64,000 bases of DNA from Borrelia coriaceae (GTDB lineage Bacteria > Spirochaetota > Spirochaetia > Borreliales > Borreliaceae), in NCBI RefSeq assembly GCF_023035295.1, contig NZ_CP075076.1:682001-746000 (forward strand), given 5' to 3'. Shown piece by piece: positions 58,570 to 64,000 of the stretch (position 1 is the stretch's first letter; the number at the start of each line of letters is the position of its first letter). Under the pieces are notes generated by a model. That model was not told the DNA's origin. It saw only the letters and a program-made list of their open reading frames with translations, and made no database searches. The position numbers and the translations under genes are program-made.

Positions 58570-58817
58570 GTGTTAGAATAAGATTAAAAAGGATGGGCGC
58601 AAAAAAGAGGCCTTATTATCGAATCGTAGTAATGGATTCTGCTTCGTCTAGGGATGGACGAGCTATTGAAGAGCTTGGATATTACCATCCTGTTGAGAGG
58701 CAAAATCAAGTCAAAATCAATGGGGATAAGTTTAGAGATTGGATAAGCAAAGGAGCTATTCCAAGTGATACGGTTAAGAAAATTTTAAATAAAAATAATT
58801 TTAAAGTTGAGAGTTAG
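58566..58817 (+). CDS. rpsP: 30S ribosomal protein S16
   Basis: 83 aa, TTG start overlapping the ffh stop (TTGA). SVRIRLKRMGAKKRPYYRIVV (split: RLKRMGAKKRP) and GRAIEELGYYHP are S16 signatures. Same order as in many bacteria: ffh-rpsP-khpA-rimM-trmD-rplS. Confidence 0.97.
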   Translation: MSVRIRLKRMGAKKRPYYRIVVMDSASSRDGRAIEELGYYHPVERQNQVKINGDKFRDWISKGAIPSDTVKKILNKNNFKVES

Positions 58818-58826
58818 GAGGACTTA

Positions 58827-59075
58827 ATGAAAGAGTACGGTAATGAAATTGAGCTTATAGAATTTGTAGTTAAATCTCTTGTAGATAAAAGAGATGAGGT
58901 TAAGTTGAATGTAGTTGAAGGTGAGAAATCTACTATTTTAGAATTAAGAGTTTCTGCAAATGATGTTGGAAAAATAATTGGAAGAAGAGGACGCATTGCA
59001 AGGGCTATTAGGACGCTTCTTAGTGCTTGTGCTGCAAAAACAAATAGGAGAGTTCAACTAGAAATCTTGGACTAA
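58827..59075 (+). CDS. khpA: KH-domain RNA-binding protein KhpA (YlqC)
   Basis: 82 aa, a single KH domain with VGKIIGRRGRIARAIRTLL (residues about 48-66) as the GxxG loop. RNA-binding partner in the KhpA/KhpB pair in other bacteria, where it affects cell division and translation. SD AGGAGGA. Confidence 0.92.
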   Translation: MKEYGNEIELIEFVVKSLVDKRDEVKLNVVEGEKSTILELRVSANDVGKIIGRRGRIARAIRTLLSACAAKTNRRVQLEILD

Positions 59076-59078
59076 TTT

Positions 59079-59579
59079 ATGTTTGTAAAGGGCATAATAT
59101 TGTCATCTTATGGAGTTAATGGATATGCTAAAGTTAAGAGCATATCCAATAGTTCTAGTGATTTTTTTGATTTAAAGGGTAATAAATTAGTTTTAAAAAA
59201 GGAATCTTGCTCTTCAATTGAAGTTAAAGTTGAAGATATATCTTTAGTAAATAATTCATTGTTATTGAAGTTTGAAGAATTCAATTCCCCTGAAACTATT
59301 AAGGATTTAATAGGCTTTGAGTTATGGGTAGATGATGAATTTGCATCTAAGTTGGAATCAGATGAGTATTATTTTGGAGAACTTATTGGTTATAAGCTTA
59401 TTAATAATGGAATAGAGTTAGGAGTTGTTGTATCTTTTTTTGAAAGTGTGAAATCAATTCTTCTTGAAGTTAAAGTTGGAAGTAAGTTATTTTTTATCCC
59501 TTTTTTAGATATTTATCTTGGGTATATTGATAGGGAATTGAAAACCATTGAGCTTAAGGTATTAGATCTTTTAAAATGA
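59079..59579 (+). CDS. rimM: Ribosome maturation factor RimM
   Basis: 166 aa. N-terminal barrel (FVKGIILSSYGVNGYAKVK, split: GIILSSYGVNGYAK) and a C-terminal PRC-barrel with EYYFGELIGYKLI (residues about 93-105) and FFIPFLDIYLGYID. Binds S19 for 30S head assembly. Three bases after khpA. Confidence 0.93.
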   Translation: MFVKGIILSSYGVNGYAKVKSISNSSSDFFDLKGNKLVLKKESCSSIEVKVEDISLVNNSLLLKFEEFNSPETIKDLIGFELWVDDEFASKLESDEYYFGELIGYKLINNGIELGVVVSFFESVKSILLEVKVGSKLFFIPFLDIYLGYIDRELKTIELKVLDLLK

Positions 59580-60295
59580 AAATTACTATTCTCTCTTTAT
59601 TTCCTACAATCATTACTCCCTTTTTTGAAAATTCAATAATGAAAAAAGTTATAGATAAAGGCATCATAAGTTATGAAGTTATATCTATTCGTGACTTTTC
59701 TGATGATAAACACAAAAGATGTGATGATATTCCTTATGGTGGGGGTGCAGGTATGGTTTTAAAAGCCCAGCCCATTTCTGCTGCTCTTGATTATGTAAAT
59801 GCAAAGTCAAAAACCACGATATTTGTAAGTCCATCTGGTTTAAAATATACTCAAAAGTTGGCTTATGACTTGTCAAAAAAGAATGAACTTGTTATAATCT
59901 GTGGAAGATATGAAGGGATCGATCAACGTATAGTTGATTTATATGTTGATTTTGAGATTTCGGTTGGAGATTATGTATTGTCTTCAGGTGAAGTTGCTGC
60001 CCTTGTTATAATAGATAGCGTATATAGGTTGTTAGATGGAGTAATAAATCCATGTTCCTTGCGTGAGGAATCTTTTAGCTGTGAGTGTGGCTTGCTTGAG
60101 TATCCTCATTATACTAGACCTTATGAATTTAAGGGGATAGAGGTTCCTGATATACTTCTCTCAGGTCATCACGAGCAAATAAGAAAATGGCGATTTATGA
60201 GGTCTGTTGAAAAAACAAAGAAAAATAGATATGATTTGTACCTTAAATATTTAGATATGAAAGGAGAAAATGATGGATTTGATAAGAAAAATTGA
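59576..60295 (+). CDS. trmD: tRNA (guanine-37-N1) methyltransferase TrmD
   Basis: 239 aa. SPOUT-fold enzyme methylating G37 in tRNAs reading CNN codons to prevent frameshifts. [15 protein letters not shown] at the N-terminus, [14 protein letters not shown] (residues about 109-122), and [19 protein letters not shown] (knot, about 131-149). Overlaps rimM by four bases. Confidence 0.97.
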   Translation: MKITILSLFPTIITPFFENSIMKKVIDKGIISYEVISIRDFSDDKHKRCDDIPYGGGAGMVLKAQPISAALDYVNAKSKTTIFVSPSGLKYTQKLAYDLSKKNELVIICGRYEGIDQRIVDLYVDFEISVGDYVLSSGEVAALVIIDSVYRLLDGVINPCSLREESFSCECGLLEYPHYTRPYEFKGIEVPDILLSGHHEQIRKWRFMRSVEKTKKNRYDLYLKYLDMKGENDGFDKKN

Positions 60296-60635
60296 GGCTA
60301 AAGGAAAGAGAGCAGAAAGTTTTAACTTTAGAGTGGGCGATACTATACGTGTTAGTTATAAGATAATTGAAGGCACTAATGAGAGAATTCAAAATTTTGA
60401 AGGTCTTGTTATATCTATTCAAAATAAAGGTATTGGACAAACTTTTTTAGTTAGAAAAATTTCTTCAGGTATTGGAGTTGAGAAAATTTTTCCAATGCAT
60501 TCGCCTATTATCGAGAAGGTACAGGTTTTAAGGCGAGGAAAGGTAAGACGAGCTAAACTTTACTATATGAGAGATAGAATTGGTAAGGCTGCTATGAAGG
60601 TGAAAGAGCGTCTTGATATTAAGAAACTTAAATAA
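60273..60635 (+). CDS. rplS: 50S ribosomal protein L19
   Basis: 120 aa from the second ATG (60273), six bases after AAGGAG; the ATG at 60270 is only three bases from the [22 protein letters not shown] and [21 protein letters not shown] (split: [10 protein letters not shown]) are L19 signatures. Overlaps the 3' end of trmD by 23 bases. Confidence 0.96.
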   Translation: MDLIRKIEAKGKRAESFNFRVGDTIRVSYKIIEGTNERIQNFEGLVISIQNKGIGQTFLVRKISSGIGVEKIFPMHSPIIEKVQVLRRGKVRRAKLYYMRDRIGKAAMKVKERLDIKKLK

Positions 60636-61443
60636 TGTTCAAGTATCTAAAATTTCTTTAAATAAGACTTTTCCTTTAAATGGTCATTTGGAAGTTGTTA
60701 AATCTCTTGGTGTTAATAAATGGCTTGTATCCTTTGTGGGTGCTTATTTTGAAATAAAGAGTGGTTTACCTTTAAAAGTTGGGTTTAAATATTTTGCTAA
60801 GATTGTTCATACTTCGGGTAATTTTTTGATCTATGTTAATTATAGGTCTATATTTAGAGATTTAGATTTGTTTGAAACTAATGATAAGTTGATACTTAAA
60901 CGGAGAGGCAATTCTTTAGAGCAAAACACTAAAAAATTATTTAAGAGTATTTGTGAGAATATAAAAGATGAGTTTATTTTAAAATTTCTTTTGGCGTTAA
61001 ATGATCAAAATATAACAGAACATGATTTTTTGCAAATTTATGATTATTTTGGCAGTAGAATAAGGGTAAGAGAACAGGGTAGTAAACTACCAATTTTTAT
61101 TGAAAACAAGGATGACTTTGTGATTTCCATTCCTTTCAGATTTATGGAAGGGACAGGTTTATTATTTTTATTTTCTTATAAAGATTTAAAAAGGGTTTAT
61201 AAGTGGAGTTTTGTTTATTTTTTTACTAAACAAGAAAAAATTATTTGTGAGATTACTAGGTCGGGATCAAATCTTAAATTAAGAATATATGCAGATTTTA
61301 ATTTAGATGGTATTGTTAGTGAGCTGAGAAGCTTTCTTGTTTGTTATAATATAACTGATATAAAGATATTAGATTCAATGCAAGATTTTAAAGATTTTGA
61401 TTATGAAGTGATAGTGGTTAAGAGTGTTAATTATAAGATATGA
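60613..61443 (+). CDS. FliK-like protein (YlqG type), tentative
   Basis: 276 aa, TTG start inside rplS with GAAAGAG upstream. No signal peptide. The C-terminal 100 residues ([40 protein letters not shown]) have the strand pattern and final IKILD of the Flg_hook domain of FliK. A similar gene (ylqG) sits before an FlhB-like gene at the same ribosomal operon in Bacillus, which is the main support. Would act in flagellar hook or export control, if correct. Confidence 0.55.
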   Translation: MILRNLNNVQVSKISLNKTFPLNGHLEVVKSLGVNKWLVSFVGAYFEIKSGLPLKVGFKYFAKIVHTSGNFLIYVNYRSIFRDLDLFETNDKLILKRRGNSLEQNTKKLFKSICENIKDEFILKFLLALNDQNITEHDFLQIYDYFGSRIRVREQGSKLPIFIENKDDFVISIPFRFMEGTGLLFLFSYKDLKRVYKWSFVYFFTKQEKIICEITRSGSNLKLRIYADFNLDGIVSELRSFLVCYNITDIKILDSMQDFKDFDYEVIVVKSVNYKI

Positions 61444-61700
61444 GTGAAGAAAAATTAGCTTTATTGATTAAATATGATACTAAATTTCCAGCTCCTTTTA
61501 TTTTAGCTAAGGCTAGAGGGGAGAAAGCTTTACTTATAAAGGAGCTTGCTAAGAGGGAGAATATTCCTGTTGTGGAAGATAAGTATTTATCCGAAAGCTT
61601 ATTTTTGATTAATGAGGGTGATTTTATTGATTCTAAATATTTTAAAGTAGTTGCGCATATTTTATCTGCTGTGTATAAATTGAAGAGTAATAAGTTATGA
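61440..61700 (+). CDS. FlhB C-terminal-like protein (YlqH/FlhX)
   Basis: 86 aa, start overlapping the previous stop. Matches the cytoplasmic domain of FlhB after the autocleavage site: LLIKYDTKFPAPFILAKARGEKA (split: KYDTKFPAPFILAKARGEK), ELAKRENIPVVEDKYLSESLF and YFKVVAHILSAVYKLK. The NPTH cleavage motif itself is absent; the protein begins just after that point. In other bacteria such free FlhB-C proteins can replace part of FlhB in the flagellar export gate. Confidence 0.85.
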   Translation: MSEEKLALLIKYDTKFPAPFILAKARGEKALLIKELAKRENIPVVEDKYLSESLFLINEGDFIDSKYFKVVAHILSAVYKLKSNKL

Positions 61701-61903
61701 ATAGTAGGCAAATTGGAAGTTAGGACTTGTATTTTTCTTTGGAATATTTGTTTTAACCTGATTATAGGGTGATAAATAGTAATTATTATTCTTCACCAAT
61801 AAAGGTTAATATAGCATTAAAATATATTATTATGTCTAAGGTTTTGAATCATTTGTAGTATCTTTTGATCTTGTATTTGATTTTAGGGAATTACTTATTT
61901 ACC

Positions 61904-61912
61904 TGATATAAT
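61904..61912 (+). promoter_or_regulatory. Extended -10 directly before the 61921 gene
   Basis: TGATATAAT (61904-61912) ends eight bases before ATG 61921. Predicted start of transcription lies at or just before that ATG. The 61701-61903 stretch upstream holds no ORF I can support. Confidence 0.45.
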
Positions 61913-61920
61913 TGAGGGGG

Positions 61921-62478
61921 ATGTTATTGAAGTCTGATCAAATTAAAACTCGTGGCAATGATTTGTGTAAGAGTAATAGAGTGCCTTATTGGAAAATGAA
62001 GAGGATAAAATCTGATTTTAAAAAACAAAATGCTCAAAATGCTACGGTTTTGAATTCAAATGGTAATAAATCTGTAAGTACTAATTTTAATGGTAAAAAT
62101 AATTGTAAGGGTAATAAACAAAAAAGTTCTAGTAAAGACCGAAGATTGCGTATAGGAGGGTGTAAAGAAGTATGTCCTATTTGTGAGAAGCCTATTAGAG
62201 ATATTATTTCTTGTATGTCTATGAAGTTTGATGGTGAAGATAAGCCTATACATTTTGATTGTGCTATTGATAAATTAAGGTCTGAGAATGAGCTTTTTAA
62301 GAATGAGAGTTTGGTATATAGAGGTGTTGGTAAATTTTTTATTGTTGATAAGTCTGTTAGAGGAGATAACTTGGCTTTTAAGATAGTTAGAGAGATTGAG
62401 TTTGAAAATTTAGAGAATTGTCCTAGTTGGCGAAAGAAAATTCTTCAAGATATGAATAAGGGATTTAAATTTTACTAA
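61921..62478 (+). CDS. Basic protein with zinc-finger-like CxxC...HxxC site
   Basis: 185 aa from ATG 61921; TTG 61927, six bases after GAGGGGG, is the alternative. The first 80 residues are basic and low in complexity (Asn, Lys, Ser), probably disordered. A compact C-terminal half starts with [12 protein letters not shown] and continues to [10 protein letters not shown], giving a CxxC and HxxC metal site (residues about 84-121), then [21 protein letters not shown]. Looks like an RNA- or DNA-binding treble-clef type protein; no family name recognised. Confidence 0.72.
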   Translation: MLLKSDQIKTRGNDLCKSNRVPYWKMKRIKSDFKKQNAQNATVLNSNGNKSVSTNFNGKNNCKGNKQKSSSKDRRLRIGGCKEVCPICEKPIRDIISCMSMKFDGEDKPIHFDCAIDKLRSENELFKNESLVYRGVGKFFIVDKSVRGDNLAFKIVREIEFENLENCPSWRKKILQDMNKGFKFY

Positions 62479-62480
62479 TT

Positions 62481-62978
62481 ATGAGAGTAGCATTATTTCC
62501 TGGTTCATTTGATCCTATTACGTGGGGGCATATTGATTTAGTTAAGAGAGCATCATCAATTTTTGATAAAGTTATTGTTCTTGTTGCTAATAATAGTTCT
62601 AAGAATTATTTGTTTAGTGATGTTGAGAGATATGAACTTGCTTGTGAGGTTATTGCATCTTTAGGGTGGTCAAGAGTTTTTGTAGATAGGTATGATGGAA
62701 TTATTTTGGATTATGCTTTAAAGAATGATATTGGTTTTATTGTTAGAGGTGTTAGAGCTTTTCATGATTTTGAATTTGAATTTGAAAGGTATGTTGTTAA
62801 TAACAAGCTTAGTCCTTCAATAGACATAGTATTTCTACCAAGTCGTGATAAATATCTATTTGTAAGGTCAGATCTTGTTAAAGAATTGATAAAGAATAAA
62901 AATTTTGATCTTTCAAATTTTATTCCGGAGTTAGTGCAAAAAAAGTTGAAATCTAAATTTATTGACAAATTATCTTAA
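62481..62978 (+). CDS. coaD: Phosphopantetheine adenylyltransferase CoaD
   Basis: 165 aa. Next-to-last step of coenzyme A synthesis. [21 protein letters not shown] (split: [10 protein letters not shown]) is the HxGH nucleotide motif, [14 protein letters not shown] (about 88-101) and [16 protein letters not shown] complete the site. Starts two bases after the previous stop without an SD, so probably coupled. Confidence 0.96.
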   Translation: MRVALFPGSFDPITWGHIDLVKRASSIFDKVIVLVANNSSKNYLFSDVERYELACEVIASLGWSRVFVDRYDGIILDYALKNDIGFIVRGVRAFHDFEFEFERYVVNNKLSPSIDIVFLPSRDKYLFVRSDLVKELIKNKNFDLSNFIPELVQKKLKSKFIDKLS

Positions 62979-63000
62979 TAATATATATATTATTAAGATA
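62971..63000. repeat. Perfect 30-bp palindrome between coaD and rpmF
   Basis: The 30 bases are their own reverse complement (15+15; left arm TATCTTAATAATATA). It covers the coaD stop codon and ends 29 bases before the rpmF ATG. In RNA it would form a long AU hairpin with a small loop. Confidence 0.9.
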
Positions 63001-63029
63001 CGTTTGTTTATGTTTAAGGAGGCAAATAG

Positions 63030-63212
63030 ATGGCTGTTCCAAAATTTAAGCCTTCAAAGTCTAGAAGTAGGACGAGGCGCAGTGTAAATATGAGGAAAAA
63101 AATCCCTCAACTTCAAGAGTGTTCAAATTGTGGTAATCTTACAGTAAGGCACAGAGTATGTGTAAAGTGTGGTTATTATAGAAATAATCAATATTTAGAA
63201 TTAGGATTATAG
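63030..63212 (+). CDS. rpmF: 50S ribosomal protein L32
   Basis: 60 aa. [20 protein letters not shown] at the start and a CSNCGNL/CVKCGYY pair (residues about 32-51), so this is the zinc-binding form with four Cys. SD AAGGAGG. Confidence 0.97.
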   Translation: MAVPKFKPSKSRSRTRRSVNMRKKIPQLQECSNCGNLTVRHRVCVKCGYYRNNQYLELGL

Positions 63213-63234
63213 TTTGAACGAGGAATATTTGTTT

Positions 63235-63477
63235 ATGGATCAAAGTGAGATTTTTAAAAAAGTTAGGGCTATTATATCCGAGCAGCTTGATAAAAAGGAA
63301 GACGAAATTACCATGGAATCAAGGTTTGTTGAGGATCTTGGTGCAGATAGTCTTGATATTTATGAGCTTTTATACTTACTTGAAGAAGCATTTGATGATA
63401 AGATCCCAGAAAATGAGGCTAGTGAATTTGAAACTATAGGTGATGTTGTTGCTTTTATTGAGAAAAAAAAGGGTTAG
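63235..63477 (+). CDS. acpP: Acyl carrier protein
   Basis: 80 aa from ATG 63235 (GAGGA nine bases upstream; TTG 63214 less likely). Phosphopantetheine attachment Ser in [11 protein letters not shown] (about residue 38). Acidic four-helix fold. In Borrelia, which lacks fatty-acid synthesis genes as generally described, it may serve phospholipid acyl transfer. Follows rpmF, precedes rnc. Confidence 0.96.
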   Translation: MDQSEIFKKVRAIISEQLDKKEDEITMESRFVEDLGADSLDIYELLYLLEEAFDDKIPENEASEFETIGDVVAFIEKKKG

Positions 63478-63482
63478 AGCTC

Positions 63483-64000
63483 ATGGGTTCTGCTGTAGTG
63501 AAGTTGGATGTAGCTCGAAGAAGGAAATTAGATGAGTTCTTAATGGGTTTGCATATTGATTTTAATGATATTGATTTGCTAAATATGTCTTTAAGTCATT
63601 CATCATATGCAAATGAATTTGATCAAAAATATGCTAATAATGAGAGATTAGAATTTTTAGGAGATTCTGTTCTTAATCTTATTATTACAGATTATTTGTA
63701 TAGATTTTATCCTGAAAAGAGTGAAGGTGAACTTAGTAAGGCTAGATCTTATATTGTTAGTGAAGAATCTCTCTCTAGTATTGCTCGTGAACTTAACCTT
63801 GGTAATTATATTTTACTTGGTAGGGGTGAGGAAAATAATGATGGACGCAATAAGAAGGGTATTCTTGCAGATACTATTGAGGCTTTTGTTGGAGCATTAT
63901 ATCTTGATGGTGGGTTTTTAAAAGTCTTAGATTTTGTAATAGAGCTATTTGAAGTTCATATAAGGTTAATGTTTAATCGTGGCGATTTTAAAGACTATAA
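63483..64000 (+). CDS. rnc: Ribonuclease III (3' end outside window)
   Basis: About 172 codons from ATG 63483, translated by hand. Double-strand RNA endonuclease. Contains [20 protein letters not shown] (signature near residue 57-76), and GDALEAF-type [17 protein letters not shown] later, holding the Mg-binding acids. The dsRNA-binding domain lies beyond the edge. No clear SD; six bases after acpP, so probably coupled. Confidence 0.93.
   Translation, partial: MGSAVVKLDVARRRKLDEFLMGLHIDFNDIDLLNMSLSHSSYANEFDQKYANNERLEFLGDSVLNLIITDYLYRFYPEKSEGELSKARSYIVSEESLSSIARELNLGNYILLGRGEENNDGRNKKGILADTIEAFVGALYLDGGFLKVLDFVIELFEVHIRLMFNRGDFKDY

Overview
This is a chromosomal window from a Borrelia spirochaete. 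Evidence: strong A+T richness, the flaA-cheA2-cheW3-cheX-cheY3 motility operon, class I lysyl-tRNA synthetase, a complete mevalonate operon, BosR, NapA with its cysteine-rich tail, and two adjacent chemoreceptor genes. Gene order agrees, as far as I remember it, with B. burgdorferi genes BB0639 to BB0705. The proteins have diverged from the Lyme versions I remember, so a relapsing-fever or related species is likely, but I cannot fix the species. Locus tags in entries are recalled from gene order and were not looked up.

Layout. 1-3370: polyamine ABC transporter potABCD (minus strand; potD cut by the window edge), with a 58-bp tandem duplication between potC and potD. 3376-6663: circularly permuted GTPase RbgA, then nanE and ptsG for sugar uptake. 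6705-10002: alpha/beta hydrolase, BosR and a large uncharacterised protein (minus). 10224-15274: groEL, a small protein and yajC-secD-secF. 15298-24758: housekeeping genes (dnaJ-like, rpiA, gpmA, lysS, era) among uncharacterised ones, including a HemW-like protein that has lost two of its three iron-sulfur cysteines. 24802-27251: envelope genes (glycosyltransferase-like, amidase, small membrane protein).

27340-33396: flaA and the chemotaxis operon. 33420-36488: minus-strand operon of gph and three unknown genes; one encodes a six-helix membrane protein whose first four helices look like a voltage sensor, followed by a periplasmic domain and a HAMP-like segment. This is the most interesting object in the window. 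36687-40314: nucleoside-type ABC transporter. 40467-44641: two chemoreceptors. 44698-45762: mnmA. 45861-52135: six mevalonate genes, tightly packed, making isoprenoid precursors from acetyl-CoA units. 52333-52406: tRNA-Val. 52459-57159: CAP-domain protein, NapA, EF-G2 and a ROK repressor.

57220-64000: ffh-rpsP-khpA-rimM-trmD-rplS, then a FliK-like/FlhB-like pair, a zinc-finger-like protein, coaD, rpmF, acpP and the start of rnc. Most genes are in tightly coupled operons with strong Shine-Dalgarno (SD) sites, but four genes have a -10 hexamer only 6 to 8 bases before the start codon and no usable SD, suggesting leaderless transcripts. No insertion sequence, prophage, CRISPR array or rRNA was seen.
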